NCBI GenBank assembly: GCA_964030785.1
Contig: OZ034975.1
Coordinates: forward strand, 17,833,142 to 17,897,141
Source of the DNA: Siderastrea siderea
Lineage: Eukaryota; Cnidaria; Anthozoa; Scleractinia; Rhizangiidae
Length of the DNA: 64,000 nucleotides
Direction: 5' to 3'
Part shown: piece after piece, positions 35,601 through 45,852 of the stretch
How the letters are laid out: each line of letters opens with the position of its first letter
Position numbering within the stretch: the stretch's first letter is position 1
Made by a program: the position numbers and the translations under genes
Notes under the pieces: generated by a model
What the model was told of the DNA's origin: nothing
Databases searched by the model: none
What the model saw: the letters and a program-made list of their open reading frames with translations, nothing else

Positions 35601-38600
35601 AGAAGTTGTGCAGTGGATAGCAATTACTCTTTTCACTCCGGCGGCTCGGCGGTTCGGCGGTTCCACTCATTTTTTCTTTTTCTTTTTTTGTTTTTGGTTT
35701 TTGTTTTTTTCTTTTTTTTTGGGGGGGGGGGGTAATTACTTTTAAATAAAAATGAAAAACTTCCAGCAATTAAAAAAAATTTGGGCCTCCGCTTTTAGGC
35801 TTGGCTAAATGAAGGAAGGCACCTTAAACATTTAATTTAACGAACCCAGGTTATTGAAAAAGAGTTAATCAGTGTTATCGCCAGCCCGTTACCGTTCCCA
35901 TTTCTTTTAGTGCGGTCGCAACTCTGTTAACAGAGTCATGATCATGTGTAGTAAGGAGGACGATAAATGTATCATGTTGTTAAACCTCTTTGAACCTAAT
36001 CAAATTTTTAAAAAATGAGTGTTAAATAAATAGTTGTTTACAAATAGTTCCTTATGTACTTTCCAGGGTTCAAATAAGAACTATAACGCGGATTATATTT
36101 TTACTTATTTCCTCTGACTTTAGCGTAAAGCTTACATTTCAGGCGCTAGATTATCTGTCACTCCACATGAATCATCGTCTCTTTGTGCTGGAAAAGAAGT
36201 GGGAAGAATGAAGTAGAATAAAACAAATGCTTGACGTAAAATAAACAGCGTGAAAGGCAAGGAATGGCGCTAGAAATATAGAAGATTTCTAAATTGCCGC
36301 TTTTAAATACTTTCATGCCTCTGTGGATAAGATTAGACCTTACTTAAGATAATACGTTTTCTTGGTGTCCTAGTTACATTTTTTAATACACTTGTCCTTT
36401 ATTTAGCCAAAACATACGACAGGTATTTGAGTAAACAACAGGAATGTAAACATCACGGGCTAGATGCGAGTGCTTTTTGCATCTCTCACATACCCTAAGT
36501 CTTTTATGACGATATAATAAATAGTAAGTGCTCAAAGCTCTGTTTATTCTCTCAATAGTTCTTTTGTCTTTTCTTTTTTTTAAGCAAAATTTCAGACAAC
36601 TAAGAAAGGAAAATCCATTCTTTTAATTTTTAAGGAACTGCATGTTTCGTAGTCTTTTGGGTGCATATATCTCTCCCTTTACAAACCCTCTGGTCAGCAT
36701 TTCTGGGTTAGAATCGAAGGAGTTTTAAAGGGTACCATGAACGTTTCGAGAACATACCTGCAACCTGCCTTTTGTAGAAAACCAGGCCGATGACAATACA
36801 AAGGCACAAAAGGCCAGATACAATAGCTAAAGACACCACTACTGCCTCATTTGAGCTGCTTCCAATCGATCCTTTAATCATATCATCATCCACGTTTCCA
36901 GAAAATCCGGATCCTGCAAAGAAAGAAATTGTTTAATTTGTGATTACTGTAAAAGAAGCTCAGCTTTTATCTTGCATAAACAATTCATCTTTTTTCGAGA
37001 CAGTTCGAATTCAAATGTATTTCTTTTAGTTGTTGATTACAATGTTTGGTATGGTTCCCATTGGGACAATTAGACCCTCTATAAGCCATTAGCTCCTTGT
37101 AAATATCACACCACTTGACGCCGACCAGTTTACTCGAGGGTACTTTTTACGGCCACTTATTGGGATTCATGTATTAAAAATCTGTTTCTATGACATCGTT
37201 TTTATCGACTACGGTTACATTGTAATTTTCGTTTCGGCTTATCCTATTAGTACTAATGCTGTAACTTATATTAAGCTTATCTCAGTGCTTATGTGTAACT
37301 TTAATTCGCATAATAAACTCGATTACTGGCGGCTCCTTCCATCAGTTGTTGTGTTGTTTGTGTTTATACTTATAACAGAAATATTTTCTATTCGGCTGAG
37401 CGAAGCGAAAGAGAATAGAATTATTAAGCGTTTCACTCTCCCACTGACGCAGAATCACAGTTTCTAAACCAATTGCAAGAGGTTTAATGAATCAAAAAAT
37501 ACATTGTGGTAATAATAGATTCTACGCACGAGAGGTACAGCATTTGAAAGTTGTTTAAATGTGGTTTTCTTTTTCCGATTGAAATCTGCCAAAACTAATT
37601 TGATTCAAACGCTGTACCACTGTCCAACCACTGTCATATCTGCGCATGAGAGTCAGGGCGTCTGAACCAAGCCGTTATTGAGGAATATATTATTGTACGC
37701 TTGCATAAAGAAGTTCAAACAGTTCTTTGCACTTACCTTTGCAAGAAGCAACAGCTCTATTTGTTTTGTTGCAGCTATCAAGAACAACACAGGGCGTTTT
37801 GTTGCGTTTTAAATTCAGAGCGCAGGTGTAGTTGAAAACTCCAACGACTTCGTAATAAGCCGCCTGTGCTGACGGGAAGCCACTGGCACGGCAGACTTCA
37901 TCAGCAAGGTTTATGTCCCATGTTGGGTGGCAAAATGGCATCCAGATGCTTAATATAAATAACTCTATGTACATCTTGGTAGGGAAATTATTAACGCGTG
38001 AAATACGTGTCATGTAGGCTGTAAAGATAAGGAAAAAACACTGTAGGAAAACTAAAATTATATAAAATGTAACATTCAAACTGAACCTTTATTGCATGTT
38101 CCCCGCCAAGTAGCAATGATCCAGTAAGAACTTTGGAGACCCAGACAACGAAGATGCTTTTTGCTATCGGGACTTTATTCCAGAACAGGACAAGCCTCAA
38201 AGAATAATTACTTCACTAAAATGTTTCTTTTTCATACTCGTTTCACATTATTTCATAATCTTATTATCATCCACTCCCGGGTTAGTTGTGGCTCAATAAT
38301 CTACGGTACACAGGTATTGCATGGTCACAGGCACGAAGTCTTTTGCTGTTGTTGTTATTGTTGTTTACAGTCTTTCTTTGCAACTGCTTTGTAGAATTGC
38401 CAAAATCGCTATAAAGATCTTTTTCCATAAATTATGAGCATTATGAGCATTATTCGCATTTCAAAAACATAATAATTATATTTGTTTACAGTCAAAAATG
38501 ACAGAACTGGTCCCAAAATCTATCCCAAAACCTTTCTCAGTTTTAACCAAGTAGGTCCTGGGACATTACTACTCGACCTTCAGATTTTCTTTTGAGCTCT

Positions 38601-39077
38601 TTTTGTACGCTCAGTAGCTCGAAGTTCCCTTTAATAATAATGTAATGAATTCGTTTACTTTTTCCAGTTTAATTTTTCACGGTGGCTCTAAAAGGAAAGA
38701 GGACTGAGTGCAACAATTATTTCATTAAAAAGACACCCCCTTGGTCGTGAGAAATGTTTTAACCAAGTTCTTTGTGCGACTTCAATACTCGCAGGATATA
38801 ACCTGATAGCCTTATTAGAGCCAATCATTTCCGAGGGATGTCAATAAAATTATTGTTATTATGCACGTTGAAGAGTTTTTTTTTTTCAATTGCTGACTCA
38901 CCAGTGCAATTGTGACATTCTGAACACTGCCTTATCTCAATTTTGTTGCCACCACAACCTTTTTGACATGTTCTCATCTGAAACTTAGCACTGCATTTAC
39001 CAAGACACTGACTCCAGTTTCCCCAGAATGGATCTACAAAACATAGTAATGATGATGATGATGATGATGATGATGAT

Positions 39078-39108
<31 letters not shown>

Positions 39109-41031
39109 GGGCTCTAGAACTTAAACACGAAGACGCGCTATAAAAGGAGAGGTACCTAAGGTACCTCGAGATCATTTGTCAATCAACCTCGCTAGCCTAC
39201 AGACGTGAAAGCGGCGCACAGTGAGAAGCTCACAAAATAAATTTTTATGTGAAGTTTTACTAATAACAACTAAATTATTTTAAGAATAAATTGGCCAAAT
39301 TTTATATCTGGATCTACCTATTTGGTTCTTTGTCAAAAAAAAAAAACCTTGCCTTTTGTGAGACACGGCAGCACGCGAAATCGTCGTAGAGGAATTCAAA
39401 TTATAAACGATTACTCCACGAGCGTAGTCTGGAGACAGGAGCTGTTTGAGTTAGATAATTTCTTTGTCGATTTGAGAATATTATTCTACTGGACTTTTAA
39501 AGTGTTCACGTCAGTATTTCTTGCAGACTAAACCATATGCATGATCTCAACAAATCTAACTCTTGTTTGAATTGTGCGCCTTTTCATAACATTACGAGCT
39601 AAGCAACTTGATTCCGTTTTAGCGTAGGTCATGTCATCGTATTTCCCTATACATTTGAAACTCAAATATGTGTACTTGGAAGCTAGCAAATAAATCAAAT
39701 AATATTTGTCGCGAAAACTCACGGGTGAAACAACACTATAATGCAACCATTTGGGAGCTAAAAGACTCGAACGTGCTACACCACGATATAAGCTGTCAAG
39801 CACTATGCGGCTAAACACGAGCATACAATTCAGAGTACATATTTCAACATAAAATTAAAGCGATTTGCAATGTTTTACCTCAATTATAATATAGAAATCC
39901 ACCTGAAAGAACCCCAGTCTGTGCAATTCAGATACAAGTCGAGTATCGCCGCAATATAAAACAGTCGGCCGGTCAAGCACGTCCGTGTCGAACAACTGGA
40001 GCCGTTCACAATGGCGCGTTGTATCCCGGGGTTGTATAGAACACATAACACTTCCCACACTTATGAATGTAGCATCACTTTTATTGGGAGCTAGGCAATG
40101 TTGTTAGACGAAAAAAAGCAGTGTGCAAATATCCTGCTTGTACAACTGAGCCCGGAATCGCCAGTTTTCTCTTCATGGGTCAAAATGCAAGGCACGCGAC
40201 ATCTGTTTGTGTGAATACATTCCACCCATGGCGTTCACCTCCAGGTACATTTCCTGGTACACAAGAAGGCATTTTAGGTTTTTCTCAGAAGAATCAGCCG
40301 TAACAATATCGACAGTCAAAGGTAAATGGACGATAAACTCTCGAAGCAAAAGCAATGCATTCAAAGCTCCTTGATTCGAAGCAAAAGCTGACTAATGAAA
40401 CGGCCAAACGCCCGCCATGAATCTAACAGTGAACTTTTCTTTCACAATCTACATAGTCATTTATTAACCATTAAACCAAAGTTTGGCAAGAGCATGCTGT
40501 GATAGGAAAGTCCACAAGCCATGCATTTTGAAGGCTCAGAGAGGCTTCATCCGACTGAGAGGAGTCTGTGTGCCATCGTGCAGCATCTCGCGATTGGGAG
40601 AGCCGTTACGAGCGCGAAATTCAAATTTCGTACGCTAAATATTATATTTTAGCTAAGGAAGAGTCGTCCCTGCTGTTACTTTAATTTTATCTCACAAAGT
40701 AAGTATATTATAATCAAAATTCAACAGCTGTAGGTAGCATTTGACCTGTTTTTGGAATAACGAATTTTCCCCCGTTCCTCGCGTAATCCGCCATCTTTGA
40801 TTCTAAGTCGTTGAAGCAGTGATTTCGTGACAAAGAGGGGGAGGAGCTATCCCTTTTATAGCGCGTCTTCGTGTTTAACAAGACAAACCGAGTTAACAGC
40901 AGAGGGCAGCACATTATATTGGGAACAGCACAGGTCCTACGCAAGTACCTCTGAGATTCCTAGGTCCTTGGATAGGACTCAAACTTTGAGGTCCAAAATT
41001 ACCAGTCCGTGATACCTGGCTAACTGGTGAA

Positions 41032-41066
<35 letters not shown>

Positions 41067-43177
41067 CCATCATCATTATCATCATCATCATTATCATCAT
41101 CATAATTACAATCAAATGAAATAAAAACATATACTGTTAGATGGTGCTAGAAAAAAAGACAAAGTTGTCATTGCAAGATAGAACAAATAAAACGAATACT
41201 ATAAAATCGTTTAGAGGGTAAACATGTAGTGACCTGCCTATTGGTGGTCCATAAATTCCAGGGTATAAACCGGGTTGTGTAGCATTAAGTGACTTCTAGC
41301 TTTACTACTCGCCCCTCCCTCCGAATGGTATACTAGTGTCCATCATGGGGTTGCCCCCAGTATTCTGTTACGTTTCAAAGCGGTTCCCTTTCTAAGAAAA
41401 CAGTATAACACAAAGCAAACGAATTGATCAATGGTAGTTTACTACAGATACATAGTCGTTGGTTTGATTGATTGATGACATTTGTCTTTATGCAATACTC
41501 ACTAGTTCGCTACAGCTCGCGTGGCCAAATGTCGTGAAAAAAGCAGAAACCATATGTTCTTTTGTAAGTTCTTTAGTCGATGACGGAAATTGTAAGTTTT
41601 CGCCTTGGGGAAAACGCTTAGAATAAACACTCTGTGTTCTGCCATCAGATGCGTTGTTGTTTTTGGCCATCAAATGGCTTCCTGAGTCACCGGATGTCCG
41701 TTTTTTACTACACCTGCTAAGTTTGCATTTATCACGTCAAATAAGTATGATTTTACAAATCTGCCAGAAGGAGCTGGTTGGTGTAATTTGTTGACAAATT
41801 TTGACCTAGTTATAGCGCTGAAAATGTAAGATAGTAATCAATATTAACATAATAATCAATATTATTGATTCAGTGTTTGTTTTACAGTCGTTTGCACACA
41901 AATTAAAAAAAGACTTCGCTTTATCTTAACCACTTATTCCTACGAAATTGTTTCCACTAAAATCGTTCCGCCGCAAAACGAATCCGAATCAATTAAAATG
42001 TTTCAAATGTTTGTCCTTATTTTTTTCTTCTTCTCTTGCTTCTAAAATACGAAAATGAGCAAACCTAGGGGAAACTATAACTCTCATGGGTCATAACTCT
42101 AGCCAACATGTCTTCTCTTTCGTTATTCTTGAATATTAACCGGTAAAATTCAGTCAGCTTCTCAGTCTTTATAGGGATGTGAGCCTTTTCAAAACACAAA
42201 AGAAACTGTGCTAAGGCGATATAATAACTGAGGGTCCAGTATAAGCTCGTGACATGGTTCAAGATTTACCGCTCTTTAATGAGTTCATTCTATGAACTTT
42301 GAAACAAATTAAGTTTAGGCATGGATGGTACCTTTCATTTGCCATGATCGTAACATTTTCATTGTTGTAGCTCACTTTGGCAATGAAGTGATTGCATGGT
42401 ATATGTTAAACGAATTTATCATTGATCAGTGGATCGGTAAGACAAACTACCAGAATATTGCAAATGGCGCAAGCAGGAGGAATATTTTTTTTCTTTGATA
42501 CGGCAGCCACATTGATTGTTCCCTCTGGTCCTTTCATAATACTCATCCTTTTGTTATGGTAACGCCCCATTATCACAATAACAGAATAAATCCAGTATAA
42601 ATGGTGCCCAGCGGTCAAAAGTAATATGGCTTCTGTATCGGTAGATTAGAAGGTCTATGGGCTCAATATCCTTTTATCCTTTCGGAAAGCTCCGGATTTG
42701 TTTGTTTTTTTGTTTTTTTGGTGGGGGGAGAGGGGGGAGGGGGTTAACACTTATTTCTCATTACAGCTTCTTAATCATTTGAAGGGTAAAAAAGGAATGC
42801 TAAACTTGCTTCAGAGTCTATTTCCAAAGGCAATTGGTCAGTGGTTCTTTAAGAAGGTTATTGAGGTTCTTGCAGGAGTTCTTGTTATACTATTATTACA
42901 ATGTCTTTCATCCTCTTTCAAGAAAGAGGTGCAGAATTCATGGAAAATAATTATGGATAATAAGATTTCATTTAAGTATGTGAAAATTTACAGGAGCATA
43001 TCACTATGAAGTTCAGTGTAGAATAAGAGAAAAATAAAAGGACTACAAAATTTTAAATATTGCTTCGATACCTTCTGGGCTCGGTCCCGCGTCACTTTGC
43101 TCATTCGTAGGACTCCAAAGAAAGAAAGACAGTCCAAATACGAGAATCCAGCACTGAGAAGAAAGCTGCCGAGGCAT
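23625..43177 (-). CDS. Receptor tyrosine kinase, TSP1 + SRCR-like ectodomain, 14 exons, 610 aa
   Basis: Exons (high to low): 43177-43072, 39033-38902, 38018-37737, 36913-36758, 36187-36136, 31046-30874, 30411-30295, 29109-28922, 28388-28260, 27787-27699, 26041-26001, 25549-25450, 24501-24405, 23795-23625. All phases agree and sum to 1833 nt. Exon 1 encodes a signal peptide (MPRQL...WILVFGLSFFLW). Exon 2 is a TSP1 repeat (WGNWSQC, RTCQKGC). Exon 3 is SRCR-like (WDINLADEVCRASGFPSAQ). Exon 4 holds the TM helix (VVVSLAIVSGLLCLCIVIGL). The kinase shows LGCGTFGEVW, VAVKKLK, EIELGKSLE, LILEYVPHGDLL, HRDLAARN, DFGLA, GRLPIKWTAPE and DVWSYGVVLYEIFTLGGVPY, all as in an active FGFR-like tyrosine kinase. 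A tail with YYVDLDMSKYDPSLYTNVED offers candidate phosphotyrosines. The exon ending at 28922 uses a GC donor. The ligand is unknown. Extra ectodomain exons in the 4-kb first intron cannot be excluded. Confidence 0.9.
25063..25252 (-). repeat. Dispersed repeat, family A copy 2 (in RTK intron)
   Basis: Reverse complement of the repeat at 1806-2012. It shares the TGACGTCAACTAAGA block, ATGGGTTGTGGCC and TGTTACAATATTTCG. It lies between the RTK exons at 24405-24501 and 25450-25549. Confidence 0.65.
26610..26990 (+). repeat. Dispersed repeat, family B copy 1 (in RTK intron)
   Basis: Shares with 29555-29890 and 31415-31750 the ordered landmarks GTCCAAAAATGTTT, GRTGATGWCRTCAYATGRCG, CTATCTTGG, CCAAAASTGGCCA/AAGTCGGCCA and AARTAATCAAAAT. 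There is no coding capacity. The three copies lie in the same orientation within one gene. Confidence 0.6.
29555..29890 (+). repeat. Dispersed repeat, family B copy 2 (in RTK intron)
   Basis: Contains GAGCTGATGACCTCAAATGACG, CCGCCATCTTGG, ACCAAAACTGGCCAAAAA and TTAATCAAAATC in the same order as copies 1 and 3. A C-run (29942-29957) follows. Confidence 0.6.
31415..31750 (+). repeat. Dispersed repeat, family B copy 3 (in RTK intron)
   Basis: Contains AAGTCCAAAAATGTTTCC, GGTGATGACGTCATATGACG, CCAAAACTGGCCAAAAAG and TAATCAAAATAAACAAAG. The plus-strand open frame 31492-31761 is a by-product of this repeat. Confidence 0.6.
32616..32665 (-). ncRNA. Hammerhead ribozyme motif, Penelope end (inverted copy)
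   Basis: The minus strand shows the conserved core CUGACGA, a short stem II (GGC-UAAC-GCU), GAAAC and GUC at the expected cleavage site, then AGCUUUCAAUC able to pair with GAUUCGCU to form stem I. Stem III is minimal (AC/GU), as described for Penelope hammerheads that act as dimers. Confidence 0.7.
33056..33493 (+). pseudogene. GIY-YIG endonuclease domain of Penelope-like element
   Basis: The frame contains CISANVIYYITYTLCKKIDI, then GETGRRLGDRFREHLRD, PVARHFNLPNHSS, RKNLEQKFIFQIGTL and ends NPHDINERF. This is the C-terminal GIY-YIG endonuclease of Penelope retroelements (target cleavage for integration). The GIY-YIG core is altered (YYITYTL...KKIDIGET), but the Arg of GRRLGDRFREH and the late Glu region remain. 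The frame upstream of about 33100 looks non-homologous and there is no RT, so this is a 5'-truncated, non-autonomous copy. Confidence 0.75.
33589..33641 (+). ncRNA. Hammerhead ribozyme motif, Penelope 3' end
   Basis: Core CUGACGA at 33600-33606, stem II GGC-UAAC-GCU, GAAAC at 33620-33624 and GUC ending at 33627 (predicted cleavage). GGCUUUCAAUC pairs with the upstream GAUUCGCU for stem I. Same architecture as the inverted copy at 32616-32665. Confidence 0.7.
34150..34620. other. Repeat-like stretch in RTK intron with AAGATGGCGG motifs
   Basis: Contains tandem AAGATGGCGGA at 34157 and 34168 and three TGACGTCA-type half-palindromes (near 34314, 34449 and 34604) within AT-rich sequence, similar in style to family B. 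No gene was seen; the open frame 34385-34570 has no support. Confidence 0.4.
34878..35815 (-). repeat. Dispersed repeat, family C copy 2 (in RTK intron)
   Basis: Opposite orientation to copy 1. Runs from GGAGCACCATCGTCAAGC to TTTTAGGCTTGGCTAAATG. The block with CCATGGTTTTTGC and GTTCGAACACATTT occurs twice (35280 and 35470), an internal tandem duplication of about 190 bp. A long pyrimidine/G run (35680-35735) precedes its end. Open frames on both strands here are repeat shadows. Confidence 0.75.
39048..39108. repeat. (ATG)n microsatellite
   Basis: About 20 ATG/GAT units with one interruption, immediately upstream of the splice acceptor of RTK exon 2 (39033). Confidence 0.95.
39125..40874. 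mobile_element. TTAA-flanked element (1750 bp) in first RTK intron
   Basis: TTAA lies directly outside both ends (39121-39124 and 40875-40878). The ends are perfect inverted repeats over ACACGAAGACGCGCTATAAAAGG. The terminus resembles ACACGGAGCGAGCCTATA of the element at 17135-18589. No transposase is recognised. Near the right end a minus-strand ATG exon (40746-40794) starts 80 bp from the terminus. Minus-strand open stretches at 39909-40058 and 40173-40364 may be decayed exons. Confidence 0.75.
40746..40794 (-). CDS. Candidate first exon inside TTAA element
   Basis: ATG at 40794 (context AAAGATGGCGG) encodes MADYARNGGKFVIPKT and reaches ACAG|GTCAAA, a weak donor, in phase 1. The reading continues a few codons to a stop if unspliced. 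The product is not recognised. Its position near the element's terminus parallels that of MASGEELRK in the TTAA element at 17135. Confidence 0.3.
41033..41102. repeat. (ATC)n microsatellite
   Basis: About 23 ATC units with ACC and ATT interruptions. It lies 155 bp beyond the right end of the TTAA element, while an (ATG)n tract abuts the left end, so the two mirror each other. Confidence 0.95.
41503..41670 (-). CDS. Candidate 56-codon first exon, unknown product
   Basis: ATG at 41670 opens MAKNNNASDGRTQSVYSKRF, continues with PSSTKELTKEHMVSAFFTTF and GHASCSEL, and ends exactly at CTA|GTGAGT, a consensus donor in phase 0. Length, composition and donor quality are better than for the other small ATG exons here. 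It lies on the same strand as the RTK within its first intron, so it may be a nested gene, an alternative RTK first exon (phase 0 would not fit RTK exon 2, which needs phase 1) or part of a mobile element. No family recognised. Confidence 0.4.
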
Positions 43178-44500
43178 TATGCTCTCATGTATACCGGCAG
43201 AATCGGTGGTTGCCTCCAACGGTAAAGCTTGAAACTATATCTTCCAATATTCATGCAACTACACATACATGTATGATCATTAGGCCACGAACTACTGAAG
43301 TGCATGGATTGGAAAATCAATGTCTCATTTGTACAGCTGTTCCTTCTGTTTGTCTTTGCTCTCGTTCCGTGGCAGGAAAGAACAAAAGAGAACACCTCTT
43401 TAAAAAGTAATTAAAATTGACAAAAATTCGTTAATGGACAACATCTGATCGTAGGCAGGAAATGACATGTAAATACGCTTATATCACTAAGAAATGCCAA
43501 GTCATCGTTTTTATTACCACATAAGATTTTTTTTTAATGAGACCAGATTTAATGTCTCTTGCTTTCAATTTAACAGATGGATTCGGATCCCGTTGAAGCC
43601 TTCATTTTTTGCGGTTGTATTTGCCACTGCGTGATGTGTTCCACATAAGCAAATTTTTATACGATATTGCATGGCCTGTTCCCTGAGCTGACTCGTGAGA
43701 GATACTATCAACACGAGAAGATAAAATTGGCATCCCTAAGCGGCCATTTAACACTTTGTTTATTATATAGATATTGATGAAATATTCAAATCAAAGACAT
43801 TTTCAGCGTCCCTTAGAAAATTAATTCATTTCAATATACCGAAAAACGGTGGTCACGTTAACTGAACCCGGGACTGCATCGAAAATGTTATGACAAACTA
43901 TACCAAACGCAAGGGCAAAGATAAAGTACGCTTCTTTCTCGTGAAATTTTCATCGTCTGTCCCAGAAAAAAGTAAACTTCAGTGATGTTGATAAAGTAGA
44001 AGAACCGAGAAAAACTACGCAAACGGTATTTGTATTATGATTCAAATAATACAGTGTTTCTGTCGAGGAACTATTAACTGATATTTGCCCCACGGAAATT
44101 TAACGTGATTAACACAAATATCAAGCTAATATGCTAGTTTAAATTAAAAACATGAAATTTCCGCGGGGCAACTACACAGAAGATCAGCTGTTGCGTTCCG
44201 AGAGAGAAACACTCTACTGTTTTTACTGTTCATCACTTTTTTGCGCCCAGAAGTTGCCCTTTAGAATCTTCAGGGTACTAAGTTTAAGCTTTAAGGTGAA
44301 AAGCTGCAACTAAAAAAAATCGAATTATTTAGGTGGTTTAAAGCAAAAATATAATACACTCTACTTAATACGAAAAAAGCTTATTGAAGCGTACAATCTA
44401 TCTAGACGTCACAGTTAATTATCTTATTTATCGGGGAATTTTGGCGCACTATTGCGCCACGCGCTCAATTTAAACCAATCAGAACCAGAGAACATTCACT
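43178..44500. other. Region upstream of the RTK start, no further gene recognised
   Basis: This should contain the RTK 5' UTR and promoter. AT-rich sequence, no clear TATA or CpG signal. Near 44185-44280 begins repeat material related to the palindrome at 44513-44661. Confidence 0.45.
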
Positions 44501-44512
44501 AGCGTGATCTAT

Positions 44513-44661
44513 AAAATAACAGAGTTCTTGTGTCGAAGGCATTATGGTGTGTTAGGTTGCCCGAGGAAATTTGATGTTCACAACAGGTTTGAACATCAAA
44601 TTTTGGAGGGAACCTGTCACACATAGGGCCTGAGACAGAAGGACTCTATTGTTTTTATTGT
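44513..44661. repeat. Palindromic foldback of about 150 bp
   Basis: The core is AAATTTGATGTTCA, a 9-base loop, then TGAACATCAAATTT, a perfect 14-bp stem. Outside it AGGTT/AACCT and GTGTG/CACAC pair, and looser symmetry extends through TTCTTGTGTCGAAGGC (left) and GCCTGAGACAGAAGGA (right). A related direct copy of the right flank (CACTCTACTGTTTTTACTG) occurs at 44208. Probably a foldback MITE centre. Confidence 0.7.
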
Positions 44662-44798
44662 ACAACACTACATTTTGAGCGAAAATTGTCCAAAAGGGGC
44701 ACTATGCGCTGATCGGCGCCCGCTGAGGCGAGACACTATCGCGTCGCGCGATCGAATTCGACCAATGGGAGCACGCCCAAATTTAACGTTGTACTATA

Positions 44799-44859
44799 AT
44801 GGCTAAAAGTACCTCAACCATGACGACATCAATATCCTCACAAGTGAATGATAAAAATG
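44799..44859 (+). CDS. Candidate first exon beside the foldback
   Basis: ATG at 44799 (context TATAATGGCT) encodes MAKSTSTMTTSISSQVNDKN and reaches AATG|GTATCT, a moderate donor in phase 1. Serine- and threonine-rich. No second exon identified; could be chance. Confidence 0.25.
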
Positions 44860-44861
44860 GT

Positions 44862-45575
44862 ATCTTCGCTTCGCACAACGGAGAAATCATTTTTTCTAGG
44901 AGGAGAAATCCCAGTAATTCATCTATATCCATACAACATTTTTTAAAATTCTTTCATTTTTACTTCGTATTTACGATTCAGATATTTCTTGGATACAATT
45001 TCACAAAAACATCGTACCGAAATTAGTGTTTTATGTGTGAACAAAAGACCTATCTGATATGGCTTTCGTGCATGCACAACAGATACCCAGTAAAGTTAGC
45101 TCCTTTTTCCTGACTTCGCTTTTTAGTTGTTTACGTTTCTTCCCGTTTATTGTTTTCGTAACTCCCTTCGGGGAGTGCAATTAATTTGCGACAATTTGGG
45201 CGCAGCCAAAGTTGGTGAAAGGTTGCGACGTCATCCATTCATATGTTCGACCCATGAGTGCACAAAGCAGGTGGAAGAGAGAGAGAGAGACATCTACAGG
45301 GGTAATATTCTGCTACTCTTCTGGCCTGGCCAAGCAAAACTTAGAAGTAAGAAAACTTCAACGCCAAGCACTACGCACTACTGATCCATCTGTTCAGATG
45401 CTTTCAGAGCAAGTCGCAGGCTTAAATGTCGTGAACAAACACCGGCCTAAATTCGGGGCAACTAAGCCATCGACTTCGGCTTTGTTTCGTACTTTTCATC
45501 GTCGATTCTTCACAAGAAAGATCGATCCCATTAGGCAGTGTTACTATTCAATTTGGGGTCTTCGAACAGCCTGCT
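44862..45575. other. Mixed stretch, no supported gene
   Basis: A 221-codon plus-strand frame (45212-45877) runs through the TA and CT microsatellites that follow. Its first 110 codons have no start context, splice signal or family resemblance, so it is not called. Confidence 0.4.
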
Positions 45576-45591
45576 TATATATATATATATG

Positions 45592-45651
<60 letters not shown>
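45576..45651. repeat. (TA)n microsatellite
   Basis: TA dinucleotides with one TGTATG interruption near 45590-45596. Confidence 0.95.
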
Positions 45652-45655
<4 letters not shown>

Positions 45656-45711
45656 GTCCATCAAAAACATCATTTAATTTGTCTAGATCTTTTCTCCAGA
45701 AATAATCATAT

Positions 45712-45775
45712 AAAACCACAAAAATACTGGAAACAAGACTTACCGAAGTCTTATTTCCAGTATCTTTGTGGTTTT
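45712..45775. repeat. Hairpin, about 28-bp stem with ACCG loop
   Basis: AAAACCACAAAAATACTGGA then AACAAGACTT, loop ACCG, then AAGTCTTATTTCCAGTATC and TTTGTGGTTTT. Only a few mismatches or bulges. It lies between the TA tract and a (CT)n tract (45778-45809) with a second TA tract (45810-45830). Confidence 0.8.
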
Positions 45776-45776
45776 T

Positions 45777-45830
<54 letters not shown>

Positions 45831-45852
45831 CAAATTTAGAGATAGAAAGTAA

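Noticed and set aside
42065..42618. Two minus-strand ORFs (65 and 70 codons) in the first RTK intron
   Set aside because: Each contains a similar LYW-x-Y pattern, but neither has a good acceptor and donor or fits RTK phases; left uncalled.
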